Source: Kutzneria viridogrisea (GTDB taxonomy: Bacteria > Actinomycetota > Actinomycetes > Mycobacteriales > Pseudonocardiaceae). From it: a stretch of 64,000 bases of DNA. Below are positions 10,101 through 18,216 of this stretch, piece by piece. A program made the translations under genes and the position numbers. Location: contig JACJID010000006.1 in assembly GCA_014138725.1 (NCBI GenBank), positions 618,001 to 682,000 on the forward strand, given 5' to 3'. The stretch's first letter is position 1, and the number at the start of each line of letters is the position of its first letter. The notes beneath the pieces are model-generated. The model did not search any database. It saw only the letters and a program-made list of their open reading frames with translations, and was not told the origin of the DNA.

Positions 10101-13100
10101 CCGAGGTGTCCACCGTGCTCTCGGTGCTCGGGCCGGAGCGGGTCGCGGTGAGCGTGCTCACCAGCACCGACGACGGCGTGAACTGGGTTACGCACGCGAC
10201 CGGTGAGGTGGTCGTGGTCGAGCAGTCCGCGCAGCCCGCACCGGCCCACATGGGCGAACTGCTCGCCGCGCACAGCGAAGTCGAGGAACTGGAAGGGTTC
10301 TACGCCGGGCTGCGGGCCGACGGCTACTTCCACGGACCGTGCTTCGCCGGGCTCACCGAGCTGCGCGTGCAGGACATCGAGGGCGGCACCGTGCTGGGCC
10401 GGATCAAGGTGCCCGGCAAGGCGCGCAGCGCGGCCAGCGCGTTCCGGTTCCACCCGGTGCTGTTCGACAGCTGCCTACAGGCACTGGGTGCGGCGCGGAT
10501 CAAGGGACGTGCCGCCGGCGCCCCGCGCTTGCTGCCCGCCGGGGTCGGTGCCCTGCGCGTCTACGCCGATCCCGCGCGCGGCGTCTGGTGCGAGGGGCAC
10601 GCCGTGCTCGACGAGAGCGACGGGTCCTCCGCGATCGGCCGGATCCGGTTGCTCGACGCCGACGGCGCCGTGCTGCTGGAGGCCGAGGACATCCGGCTGC
10701 TCTCGCCGCAGCGGGAGACCGGGCCACGCCGTCTCGACCCGCTGCTGCACGAGGTCGCCTGGCAGCCCGAACCGCTGACCGGGCAGGAAGTCCACAACGG
10801 ACAGTGGCTGCTGGTCGGTGAGGGCGACGGGTTCGCCGCCGAGTTGGCCGCCTCGCTCGGCCCCGGCTGCCGGGTCCTGGACCTGCCGCTGGGCGGGACG
10901 ATCTCGCTCGCGCTGGACCAGGACCTCACCGGAGTCGTTGTGCTGCCGGGAAGTCGTGACGAGCTGGACGACGGGCTGGCCCGGGTGCTGCGGGTCGCCG
11001 ACGTGGTGCGCTCGGTGGCCACGAGCGGTCACTCGCCGCGGGTGTGGATCGTCACCGAACGCGGGCAGGCGGTGTCGCCGGAGGAGGACCCGAGGCTGTC
11101 CCAGTCGGCGCTGCGCGGCATCGGGCGGGTCGCCGGGTACGAGCACGCCGAGTTGGGCATCACGCTGGTGGACGTCGACTCCCGTGCCGCACTGGCCAGG
11201 GAGCTGCTCTCGGGCCGCACCGAGGACGAGGTGGCGTGGCGCGGTGAGGAGCGGCTCGTCGCCAGGCTGGTGAAGACCCCGCTGCACGACGGTACCTGGC
11301 AACACCGTCCACGAAGGACTGTCCACTACGGACTCGACGGCTTCGCGCTGGACATGGCGCGGCCGGGCAACCTGGACAGCATGGGGCTCGTGGTGCGCCC
11401 GCGCGTCCTGCCGGGGCCCGGTGAGGTGGAGATCCAGGTGCAGGCCGCCGCGCTGAACTTCCGCGACGTGTTGGTGGCGATGGGCCTGTACCCGACCGAG
11501 GACGGCACCCTGCCGCCGCTGGGCGGGGACTGCGCGGGCGTGGTCACCAGGACCGGCCCCGGCGTGTCGCACCTGCAAACCGGCGACTGGGTGTTCACCC
11601 TGGCCAACGGGGCCTTCGCCACCTTCGTGACCACCAAGGCCGATCTGGTCGCACCGATCCCGGCCGGCATGCGCTTCGCCGAGGCCGCGGTGGTGCCCGC
11701 GGTGTACCTGACCGCCTGGTACGGGCTCGTGCACCTGGCCCGCCTCGCGCCGGGGGAGCGGGTGCTGATCCACTCCGGAACCGGCGGGGTCGGCCTGGCG
11801 GCGATCGCCATCGCGCGCAGCCGTGGCGCCGAGGTGCTGGCCACGGCCGGGTCCGAGGAGAAACGCGAGTACCTGCGGCGCATGGGCATCGAGCACGTGA
11901 TGGACTCGCGCTCGCTGGACTTCGCCGAGCAGACGATGCGGGCCACCGGCGGCCACGGGGTGGACGTGGTGCTGAACTCCCTGGTGGGACCGGCTTTGCG
12001 GGCCGGTCTGGACGTGCTCGCGATCGGCGGGCGGTTCATCGAGCTGGGCAAGCGGGACATCTACTCCGACAGCAAGCTGGGCATGTCCCCGTTCCGCCGC
12101 AACATCACCATCAGCAGCGTGGACCTGGACCTGGTGCTGCGCACCAAGACCGAGCTGGCCGCCACGCTGATGTCCGAGGTGGCCGAGGAGCTCTCCGCCG
12201 GGCGGCTGGATGCCCTGCCGCGCCAGGAGTTCCCGATCGAGCAGGCCGCCGACGCCTTCCGCGCGATGGCCGCCGCCAAGCACATCGGCAAGCTGGTGCT
12301 CACCGTGCCGGAGTTCGGGGTCACCGAGGCCGTGGTCCCGGAGGGCCTGGTGCCGGTGGCGCACGCCGACGGGGCCTACGTGATCACCGGCGGCCTGGGC
12401 GGTCTCGGCCTGGAGATGGCCAGGTGGCTGGCCGGGCAGGGGGCCGGGCGGCTGGTGCTCAACGGGCGGTCCGCGCCCTCCGCGCAGACCGAGGAGGTCA
12501 TCGCGGGCATCCAGGCCGCGGGCACGCAGGTCGAGGTGGTGCGCGGGGACGTGACCGATCCCGTTGTGGCACAACGACTCGTGCGGGCCGCATCGGAGGG
12601 CGGGTGCCGGGTCCGCGGGGTGCTGCACTCCGCGGCCGTGCTCGACGACGGCATCCTGGTCAACCTGGACGCCGAGCGGGTGGCGAAGGTGTGGCGCCCC
12701 AAGGTGGACGGGGCGTGGCGGCTGCACGAGGCCACCGAGGGCCAGCAACTGGACTGGTTCGTGATGTTCTCCTCGGCGGCCTCCATGTTCGGTAACCCCG
12801 GGCAGTCCAACTACGCCGCGGCCAACGCCTGGCTGGACGCCTTCGCCGCGTGGCGCCGCCACCGCGGGCTGCCCGCGCTGACCGTCAACTGGGGTGCCTG
12901 GGGCCAGGCGGGCCGGGCCACCGACTTCGCCGAACGCGGGTTCACCACCCTGGACACCCAGGACGGCATCGACGCGCTGCACACCCTGCTGGACCACGAA
13001 CGGGTCCGCACCGGCGTGTTCGCCTTCGAGGGCGACACCTGGTTCTCGGCGCTGCCCTCGGTGATGGAGTCCTCGTTCTTCGCCGCGATGCCGCGCACCG

Positions 13101-13408
13101 GGGGCGGGGAGACCGCCACCGCCAGCGGCAAGGTCCGCGCGGAACTGTCCGCACTGGAACCGGACAAGCGGCCGAGGGCGATGGTGGCCTACCTCGGTGA
13201 GCAGATCCGGATCATCCTCGGGCTCGGCTCGGCCGCGGTGGAACCCGACGTGCCGCTGACCAACCTCGGCTTCGACTCGCTGACCGCGCTGCAACTGCGC
13301 AACCAGCTGGAGGCCGACCTGGCCATCAAGATCCCGGCCACGGCGGTGTGGACGCACCCCACCCCGGCCGCGCTGGGCGCACACCTGTTGGACCAACTGG
13401 GCATGTGA
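7124..13408 (+). CDS. Single-module, fully reducing type I polyketide synthase (KS-AT-DH-ER-KR-ACP), Mas-like
   Basis: Multienzyme of 2094 aa that should build a saturated, possibly methyl-branched acyl chain. KS (22-447): Cys194 in DTACSSS, His329, His366 in KSNVGH. AT (about 545-850): Ser638 in GHSMGE, specificity tetrad IAAH 739-742, closer to methylmalonyl-type YASH than malonyl HAFH. DH (about 905-1190): His944 and Asp1115. ER (about 1400-1700): nucleotide loop HSGTGGVGLAA near 1550. KR (about 1745-1925): ITGGLGGLGLE, LDD (B-type), Tyr1897. ACP: Ser2052 in GFDSL. Length and domain order match mycobacterial Mas/Pks iterative synthases (about 2100 aa). There is no thioesterase and no docking domain, fitting an iterative enzyme released by the next gene. 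The usual HGTGT of the KS reads HGAGT. The TTG start is 9 bases from GAAGGAG; GTG 7127 is an alternative. Confidence 0.92.
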   Translation: MVPRMSQPTDVRADVPARAVTGDPIAIVGMACRYPGGVEDPAAFWRLLVQGRDVIREGPQGRWDFEAFFDPDIDVPGRCTSRWAGYFDDITGFDAAFFGISPREATTMDPQHRLLIELAWEALERAGMPPRGLAGSRTGVFVGLCHAEYIGRLAGRYEDIDAYMMTGNGHSTAVGRISYLLGLTGPSVAVDTACSSSLVAMHLACQSLRLGESDLALASGVNLMINPETPISYSKWGMLSPTGRCHPFSAGADGFVRGEGAGTVVLKRLDDAVRDGDQVLALVRGTGVNQDGRSQGLTAPSADAQRALFRETVRRAGVRPGQFGLVETHGAGTPIGDPIEFDSLSTVYGTGEGRCALGGVKSNVGHTEAAAGISGVIKSVLSIGHGVVPPTLNFTGWNSQIDPEPTRFFVPTEPTPWPVPGTRLAAVSSFGVGGTNAHVLLEQAPRLPERPSAPETGAPRMIPISAASTEVLGTAASQLADWLHQDGEDVSLGDLAHTLAVRRSHHLARLAVSASSVPELIAGLEAFAEGEPQPNITCTTARAAASRGAVWVFSGQGSQWSGMGRELLASEPVFAEVIAGIEPLVAAEAGFSVTEVMSAPQMSEEIDKIQPTLFAMQVALAELWRANGVEPAAVIGHSMGETAAAVVAGGLSLADGVLVICRRSRLMKRASGLGTMASVDLSPEDAVAELAKAGARGVTAAVLSSPRSTVISGDTAEVERIVELWQDQGLMARRVAVDIAAHSTHMDPLLAEIVSGLAELRPSPCAVPVYSTVLADPRQRFSFDPEYWAANLRQPVRFTHAVRAAAEDGFGVFVEVSPHPVTTYPMSETLSDLVDGAVVLPTMKRDNPPREFLSQQLGALYCAGAPIDWQRAYGVGRLVDAPTLTWDRKRHWIDLPMPHPDMNTSSAANTHPLLGVHVKLPEGEGRHVWQGDLGTAVLPWLADHRVDEAIVLPGAGFTEMVLAAGSEHFRVPAHRLSLSGLVFHRLLPLDEHTEVSTVLSVLGPERVAVSVLTSTDDGVNWVTHATGEVVVVEQSAQPAPAHMGELLAAHSEVEELEGFYAGLRADGYFHGPCFAGLTELRVQDIEGGTVLGRIKVPGKARSAASAFRFHPVLFDSCLQALGAARIKGRAAGAPRLLPAGVGALRVYADPARGVWCEGHAVLDESDGSSAIGRIRLLDADGAVLLEAEDIRLLSPQRETGPRRLDPLLHEVAWQPEPLTGQEVHNGQWLLVGEGDGFAAELAASLGPGCRVLDLPLGGTISLALDQDLTGVVVLPGSRDELDDGLARVLRVADVVRSVATSGHSPRVWIVTERGQAVSPEEDPRLSQSALRGIGRVAGYEHAELGITLVDVDSRAALARELLSGRTEDEVAWRGEERLVARLVKTPLHDGTWQHRPRRTVHYGLDGFALDMARPGNLDSMGLVVRPRVLPGPGEVEIQVQAAALNFRDVLVAMGLYPTEDGTLPPLGGDCAGVVTRTGPGVSHLQTGDWVFTLANGAFATFVTTKADLVAPIPAGMRFAEAAVVPAVYLTAWYGLVHLARLAPGERVLIHSGTGGVGLAAIAIARSRGAEVLATAGSEEKREYLRRMGIEHVMDSRSLDFAEQTMRATGGHGVDVVLNSLVGPALRAGLDVLAIGGRFIELGKRDIYSDSKLGMSPFRRNITISSVDLDLVLRTKTELAATLMSEVAEELSAGRLDALPRQEFPIEQAADAFRAMAAAKHIGKLVLTVPEFGVTEAVVPEGLVPVAHADGAYVITGGLGGLGLEMARWLAGQGAGRLVLNGRSAPSAQTEEVIAGIQAAGTQVEVVRGDVTDPVVAQRLVRAASEGGCRVRGVLHSAAVLDDGILVNLDAERVAKVWRPKVDGAWRLHEATEGQQLDWFVMFSSAASMFGNPGQSNYAAANAWLDAFAAWRRHRGLPALTVNWGAWGQAGRATDFAERGFTTLDTQDGIDALHTLLDHERVRTGVFAFEGDTWFSALPSVMESSFFAAMPRTGGGETATASGKVRAELSALEPDKRPRAMVAYLGEQIRIILGLGSAAVEPDVPLTNLGFDSLTALQLRNQLEADLAIKIPATAVWTHPTPAALGAHLLDQLGM

Positions 13409-13427
13409 GGCCCCGGAAAGGACGACC

Positions 13428-14573
13428 ATGGCGATCGCCATCACGGGGGCAACCGGACTGCTCGGCACCCGCCTGCTGGAACAGCTCGCGGCACAGCACC
13501 AGCTGGTGTTGCTGTGCCGCAACGGTGGGGTACCTGCCGAGCAACGCGTCCTGCGCTACCTGCGCGCGGCGGGACGCACGCAGGAGGAGATCGAGGCCGT
13601 CGCGGCCAGGATCCGCGTCGTGCACGTCGAGCTGGACAAGCCGCGGCTGGGGCTGGGTGAGGACCGGTTCCGGTCGTTGGCAGACGAGCTGGACGCGGTG
13701 TGGCACTCGGCGGCCTCGATCGACCTCAACGCGAACACCCAGGAACTGCACCGGATCAACACCGTCGGCACCCGGCGGGTGATCGAACTCGCCGATGCCG
13801 GGGTGCGGCGGCCCATGCTGCACCACGTCAGCTCCATCGGCGTGGTCGGCCGCAAGCCCGTCGGCCGGATCTTCGAACGGGACCTGGACGACTCCTACGG
13901 GTTCACCACCCGGTACGAGGAGTCCAAGTACCTGGCCGAGGTCGCGGTGCGCGAGTGGTCGGCGCGCACCGGCCGTCCCGCCGTGGTGCACCGGCCCTCC
14001 GTGCTGATCACCGACCAGAGCCCGCACCCCGACCTGCCCAGCCACCCGCTGCTGACCGGCATGCAGCTGGCGCGCAAGCTGGTCGCCTCCTTCGCCGTGG
14101 GCGCGAACACCGGCGGGGAGCGGCTGGTCGTGCGCATCCCCGGTGACCCGCAGGCCGGGGTGAACATGCTGCCGGTGGACGACGCGGCGCGGCTGATGGT
14201 CGCCATCGCCGGGCACGCGCCCTCCAGCGGGGTGGACACCTACCACGTCGTGCACCCGCAGGACGTGCGCATGGCGCTGCTGGCCGAGGTGTTCGAGGAG
14301 CTGTTCGCGGGCCTGCTCCCGGTGACCTGGCGGTTCGTGCCCAGCGCGCCCAGGGAGCCCACCCCGTGGGAGAGCCTGGTCTACCAGACCATGGCCACGT
14401 TCCTGCCGTTCATCTCCTACCGGCGCAAGTTCGACGATCGCGGGCTGCGCGATCTCGGCCTCACCGGCCCCGCCACCCCGCCCGTCGACCGCGACTACCT
14501 GATGCGCGCCCTCGGCGGCTCACCCGCCATGCCGCCGCAGCGGGTGCCGGAAGAGGCGGTGCCGGTGCTGTGA
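13428..14573 (+). CDS. Stand-alone thioester-reductase-like extended SDR
   Basis: NAD(P)H-dependent oxidoreductase of 381 aa, belonging to the extended SDRs that serve as reductive release domains in PKS/NRPS and carboxylic acid reductases. Residues 5-15 (ITGATGLLGTR) form the Rossmann loop; WHSAASIDLN and the YEESK motif (active-site Tyr and Lys) are typical. It starts 19 bases after the PKS stop behind a GGAAAGGA site. Because the PKS lacks a thioesterase, the simplest reading is that this enzyme reduces the ACP-bound product to an aldehyde or alcohol. It could instead modify a different substrate; the pairing is the evidence for release. Confidence 0.82.
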   Translation: MAIAITGATGLLGTRLLEQLAAQHQLVLLCRNGGVPAEQRVLRYLRAAGRTQEEIEAVAARIRVVHVELDKPRLGLGEDRFRSLADELDAVWHSAASIDLNANTQELHRINTVGTRRVIELADAGVRRPMLHHVSSIGVVGRKPVGRIFERDLDDSYGFTTRYEESKYLAEVAVREWSARTGRPAVVHRPSVLITDQSPHPDLPSHPLLTGMQLARKLVASFAVGANTGGERLVVRIPGDPQAGVNMLPVDDAARLMVAIAGHAPSSGVDTYHVVHPQDVRMALLAEVFEELFAGLLPVTWRFVPSAPREPTPWESLVYQTMATFLPFISYRRKFDDRGLRDLGLTGPATPPVDRDYLMRALGGSPAMPPQRVPEEAVPVL

Positions 14574-14577
14574 GGCA

Positions 14578-14616
14578 GTTGTCGCGTGCCGTGCTCCTCA
14601 CACGGCACGCGACAAC
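14578..14616. terminator. Bidirectional hairpin terminator between convergent genes
   Basis: Perfect 16-bp stem (14578-14593 with 14601-14616) and a 7-base loop. The right arm lies inside the last codons of the convergent MTHFR-like gene, whose stop codon lies in the loop. The left arm starts 4 bases after the reductase stop. There is no U-tract, as usual in actinomycetes. Confidence 0.8.
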
Positions 14617-15347
14617 AAGGCGGCCACGGACTTGTAGCGGCCCACCGGGACCAGGTGGACGCCGTCGAAGCTGCCCGTGGCGCGCAGTTGCGCGACCAGT
14701 TCCGCGGCCTTGCACACGCCCGCGTCCCGCTCGTGCTCCAGTTCGGCGAGGAGTTCCGCCGGCACGCTGATCTGCGCCGTGGCCTCGGCCAGGGCTCGTG
14801 CCATCCGAGGGCTCGCCACCACCAGCACGCCCGCGAAGACCTGACCGTCGTAGTCGAGCCGTTCCCGCCAGCGCAGCAGTTGGGCGAGGTCGAAGGACGC
14901 CTGGGCGACCACGAAATCGGCGGACTTCTTCCAGCCGGGCAGCGGCGCCAGCCTGCTGGTGACCCCGACGGTGCACTGGCCCCCGGACTTGGCCTCCGCC
15001 AGCATGCCGCGCACCGTCAGGTCGGACCGCACGGCGTGCGCCGAGCTGTCCCCGGACACGAACAGGAACCGATCGATGCCGTAGGCCCTGGCGGTGAGCA
15101 GGTCGCGGCGCAGTCCCAGTACGTTGCGGTCACGGCTGTTCACGCAGGCGGTGACCTGGTGGCCCGCCACCGCGATCTCGCGGGCTACCGCGATGCTGGA
15201 CACGGTGGCCCGGCCCAGGTGGTTGTCCGGCACGAGGAAGGAGTCGGACACCGCTGCGAGCGTGGCCACCTGACTGTGCACCCGGCGGAAGTCCGGCGTG
15301 GTCGGCGGCTCGATCTCGGACATCACCACAAACGGGTTCGTCGGCAC
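14598..15347 (-). CDS. Methylenetetrahydrofolate reductase-like (MetF family) protein
   Basis: Cytosolic TIM-barrel flavoprotein of the MetF family, 249 aa (typical MetF about 290). Family-like blocks are VVMSEIEPPTTPDF near the start, VPDNHLGRATVSSIA, VTACVNSRDRN (equivalent to the CRDRN substrate/FAD segment) and FLFVSGDS. MetF proteins reduce 5,10-methylene-THF to 5-methyl-THF for methionine synthesis; similar short proteins occur as accessory enzymes, so the exact reaction is uncertain. The GTG start at 15347 is needed to keep the first beta strand (PFVVMSEIEPP); no strong ribosome site is visible there, and ATG 15323 would cut that strand. Confidence 0.7.
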   Translation of the reverse strand: MPTNPFVVMSEIEPPTTPDFRRVHSQVATLAAVSDSFLVPDNHLGRATVSSIAVAREIAVAGHQVTACVNSRDRNVLGLRRDLLTARAYGIDRFLFVSGDSSAHAVRSDLTVRGMLAEAKSGGQCTVGVTSRLAPLPGWKKSADFVVAQASFDLAQLLRWRERLDYDGQVFAGVLVVASPRMARALAEATAQISVPAELLAELEHERDAGVCKAAELVAQLRATGSFDGVHLVPVGRYKSVAALLSRAV

Positions 15348-15400
15348 ACGGCACGGTACCGATCACGGCGTGCCGGGGGCGAGGGCGTCCAGATCGTGGA

Positions 15401-15892
15401 TCAGCCCTGGTACTGGGTGAGGGACTCCAGCAGCAGACCGGGCATCCGCCGGGCGCCCGCCCCGAACGCGGCGAGCAGCAGGTAGCCCACGGCGGCGTGC
15501 TCGGCGCGGACCGCGTCCTGCCAGGTGGCGTGCAGCGGCTGGGTGTCCAGCTCGCCGACCGCCGTGCCGTTCACCGACAGCCTGCTCGCCGTGGCGGTGA
15601 CGGGGGGCAGCCGGTACTGATCGCCGTCGAACTCGGCGTCCACCCGGTACGAGCCGCGGGTCAGCCTGCCCGGTCCCGGCGTGAGCGTGCCGGGGCGTCC
15701 GCTGAGCGCGGCGGTCAGCTCGGCGCCCTCGCGGGTGCCGATCGGCACGTCGGCCCGCGCCGGCTCGGGGCTGGTCCTGGTCACCTCGCACCCCGGCACC
15801 TGCTCGCCGGACACGGTGATCCGCCCACCGTCGCCCGTCACGTGGACGCGCCCGAAGCGCTCGTCGTGCACCACAAGATCCAAAGCGGGCAT
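15401..15892 (-). CDS. Hypothetical protein
   Basis: Protein of 163 aa that I do not recognise. It lacks a signal peptide and membrane segments. The sequence alternates short beta-strand-like stretches (LDLVVHDERFGRVHVTGDGG, SYRVDAEFDGDQYRLPP) with a more hydrophobic C-terminus (AAVGYLLLAAFGAGARRMPG). A soluble beta-rich domain is likely. Its start lies one base beyond the stop of the TVP38-family gene, so it is coexpressed with that membrane protein, and it may serve it. Confidence 0.6.
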   Translation of the reverse strand: MPALDLVVHDERFGRVHVTGDGGRITVSGEQVPGCEVTRTSPEPARADVPIGTREGAELTAALSGRPGTLTPGPGRLTRGSYRVDAEFDGDQYRLPPVTATASRLSVNGTAVGELDTQPLHATWQDAVRAEHAAVGYLLLAAFGAGARRMPGLLLESLTQYQG

Positions 15893-15893
15893 A

Positions 15894-16580
15894 TCAGACG
15901 TCGTACCGGGAAGCTGAGTGATCGTCAGGTGCGGTCCGGGCCATCCGGCGCAGCGCCAGGCCGCCGCCCAGGACCAGCGCCAGCAGCGCGCCGACCGCCA
16001 GCAGGAACGTGGGCGAGCCCAGGTCGCCCAGCGAGCCGCCCAGTGCCGTGTAGACGACCACGCCGGGCAGGATGCCCAGGGCGTTGCCGAGCAGGAACGG
16101 ACGCAGGCCGATCGCCGTCGCGGAGGCCACGTAGTTCAACAGTGCGAACGGGCCCGCGGGCAGCAGCCGCAGCAGGAAGACCGCCAGCGCTCCGTGCCTG
16201 GCGACCACCGCGTCGATCCGCGCCAGCCGGTCACCGGCCAGTTCGCGCACGGCCTCGCGGGACAGCCCGCGCCCCAGCCGGAAGGCCCCGTAGGCGCCCA
16301 GCATCGAGCCCAGCCAGACCACCGGCAGGCTCAGCCCCGGTCCGAACAGGACCCCGGCCACCGCCGCCAGCACCGACAGCGGCAGGAACACCATCGAGGC
16401 CAGCGCGTAGACCAGCACGAACAGCAGCGGGCCGAACACCCCGAGCCCGTCCACCCAGCCGCGGACCAGGCCCACCGCCGCACCGCCGCTGGTGGCCGCC
16501 ACCACACCCGTCGCGCCGAGCACCCCGACCCCCAGCACCAGTCGCGGCCAGGGCGAGCGGTTCCACCAGCTCAGTGGCAT
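15894..16580 (-). CDS. TVP38/TMEM64 (DedA-superfamily) membrane protein
   Basis: Polytopic inner-membrane protein of 228 aa. It carries the family pattern: FVLVYALASMVFLPLSVL, the AGVLFGPGLSLPVVWLGSMLGAYGAF re-entrant region, an RLLPAGPFALLNYVAS block with the conserved proline between charged and small residues, and a GNALGILPGVVVYTALGGSLG helix. DedA-superfamily members include lipid scramblases and undecaprenyl-phosphate recycling proteins; the specific substrate is unknown. It overlaps a conserved-looking operon with the hypothetical gene downstream and follows the palindromic terminator at 16621. Confidence 0.85.
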   Translation of the reverse strand: MPLSWWNRSPWPRLVLGVGVLGATGVVAATSGGAAVGLVRGWVDGLGVFGPLLFVLVYALASMVFLPLSVLAAVAGVLFGPGLSLPVVWLGSMLGAYGAFRLGRGLSREAVRELAGDRLARIDAVVARHGALAVFLLRLLPAGPFALLNYVASATAIGLRPFLLGNALGILPGVVVYTALGGSLGDLGSPTFLLAVGALLALVLGGGLALRRMARTAPDDHSASRYDV

Positions 16581-16620
16581 GGCGCCACTGTAGCCAGGGT
16601 GTGAGGCGGGCGCCTGGTGC

Positions 16621-16669
16621 CATGAAAGTGCCGTTCCTGGCGTTCAACGCCAGGAACGGCACTTTCATG
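16621..16669. terminator. Perfect 49-bp palindromic repeat (KVPF family copy 2)
   Basis: Two 24-bp arms (16621-16644 and 16646-16669) that are exact reverse complements around one central base. It lies after the stop of the acyltransferase gene (leftward) and before the start of the TVP38-family gene, fitting a terminator. It shares its core with 2460-2502. Both strands read as the same peptide, MKVPFLAFNARNGTFM or MKVPFLALNARNGTFM, a by-product of the palindrome rather than a gene. Confidence 0.85.
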
Positions 16670-16682
16670 GCACAGCCGTGGG

Positions 16683-17867
16683 TCAGGCTCGGGCCAGGTG
16701 CAAACTCGGCAGCGGCAGTTGCTCGCGGCCGATCAGGATCTTGCTCAGCGGGGTGTGGATCACGACCTCGACGAAGACCAGGGAGCAGGCGATGGCGAAG
16801 GCGTAGGTCGCGAGGGTGTTGGCGAAGGGCGACAGGTTCTGGGCGAACCAGCCGTCGCCGATCCGGCCGAACAGCCAGATGAAGGCCGGGTGCACGAGGA
16901 ACACGCCGAAGGACCGGGTGGAGGCGGCGGACACGAGCCGCCCGCTCAGCCCGCCGGGGCGCCTGCGCTCGGACCACACGGAGCCGAGCAGGTACAGGCC
17001 GAGCACGACGGCGCAGAACCAGGGGATCATCTCGGGCTGGAGCACCCCGGTGGCGGCCCACGGGTCGACCCCGCTGAGCACCCCGGTGAAGTACCAGCCC
17101 TCGGCGAAGACCATCGAGCCGAGCAGCAGCCACAGCACGAGCCGGGAGTTGTCCCGGATCCAGCCCTGGAACCGCTCGTAGTGGAAGGCGGCCACGCAGC
17201 CGGCGACCAGGTAGAACTGGTAGCTGGTGAGCAACGTCCCCTCGTTGGCCCACACCTGGCCGAGCAGGCTGTTCGGGTCGGGCTCGGGCAGGTAGGTCAG
17301 CGCCGCGGTGACCCCGACCTGGAGGGCGAGGCTGCCGCCCAGCAGCAGCGCGTGGTAGCGCCTCGTGGCCCGCAGCACCTTCATGAACAGCGGGAACAGC
17401 ACGTAGAACTGCATGGACACCATCAGGAAGTACAGGTGGTACCAGCCGATCCCGCGGTAGACGTCCTCCCACAGCGTCGACACGGCCTCGCCGCTGGTCA
17501 ACGGCTGCGCGCCGACCTGGGCTATGCCGAAGTAGGCGAGGGTCCACACCAGGTACGGGATGCCGACCAGGGCCAGCCGCCTGCGCACGAACTTGCCGGC
17601 GGCCAGCGGGCGGTTCCGGTAGGTGAAGACCAGCACGAACCCGGTCAGGAAGAAGAACACCGACCGGGTGAAGTGCAGCAGCGAGAGCAGCGAGCCGGCG
17701 CCGATGTTGTACGGGTCACTGGTCTCGCTGATGGTGTGCACCGCGATGACCGCGGAGAAGGTGACCACACGCACCAGGTCGACCTGGTCCAGGTGCCCTC
17801 TGCGGGCCGGCTTGACCTCGCTGGTGGACGCCGCCGGTGGCCTGGCGGGGAGCAGTTGGGTGCTCAC
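16683..17867 (-). CDS. Acyltransferase-3 family integral membrane O-acyltransferase
   Basis: Membrane protein of 394 aa with about ten transmembrane helices. Family signs include LDQVDLVRVVTFSAVIAVHTIS (equivalent to the LDGLRaiA...vvl.H motif with the catalytic-region His), FFFLTGFVLVFTYRNR, and the GWYHLYFLMVSMQFYVLFPLF segment. Acyltransferase-3 proteins attach acetyl or other acyl groups to sugars of glycolipids, polysaccharides or antibiotics outside or across the membrane. The GTG start 17867 follows a strong GGAGGAG; a longer frame upstream has no support. It faces away from the GT87 gene, which suggests a shared role in envelope glycoconjugates. Confidence 0.85.
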   Translation of the reverse strand: MSTQLLPARPPAASTSEVKPARRGHLDQVDLVRVVTFSAVIAVHTISETSDPYNIGAGSLLSLLHFTRSVFFFLTGFVLVFTYRNRPLAAGKFVRRRLALVGIPYLVWTLAYFGIAQVGAQPLTSGEAVSTLWEDVYRGIGWYHLYFLMVSMQFYVLFPLFMKVLRATRRYHALLLGGSLALQVGVTAALTYLPEPDPNSLLGQVWANEGTLLTSYQFYLVAGCVAAFHYERFQGWIRDNSRLVLWLLLGSMVFAEGWYFTGVLSGVDPWAATGVLQPEMIPWFCAVVLGLYLLGSVWSERRRPGGLSGRLVSAASTRSFGVFLVHPAFIWLFGRIGDGWFAQNLSPFANTLATYAFAIACSLVFVEVVIHTPLSKILIGREQLPLPSLHLARA

Positions 17868-18216
17868 GTCTCGTCTCCTCCCGCGGCGGGTCCGGCTCTC
17901 GTACGTCCAGTAGCTTGCCGCGCCGACCTGAGAGCGGCTTAAGGAGTGGGTGACCAGTTGCCGCGGGCGATGCACCTGTCTGTGCGCCAGCTCACCCGTG
18001 ACTCCGTGTTTCCCTGGCTCCACCTGGCTAAACGCGGTCGGCTACCGGCCGGTTCGACCTTCAGGATGTCGACAGGGAACCTTCAGTTACGCAACGCGCG
18101 GCCCGCTGCGGTGTCCTTTAAGGTGACAGCCCCGCGTCACGCCCTGGACCAGCGGATTTTTGATGGCCGCTATGCTCGGCGCTGCCAACGGGGGACACCA
18201 ACTGCTAGGGAGAACG

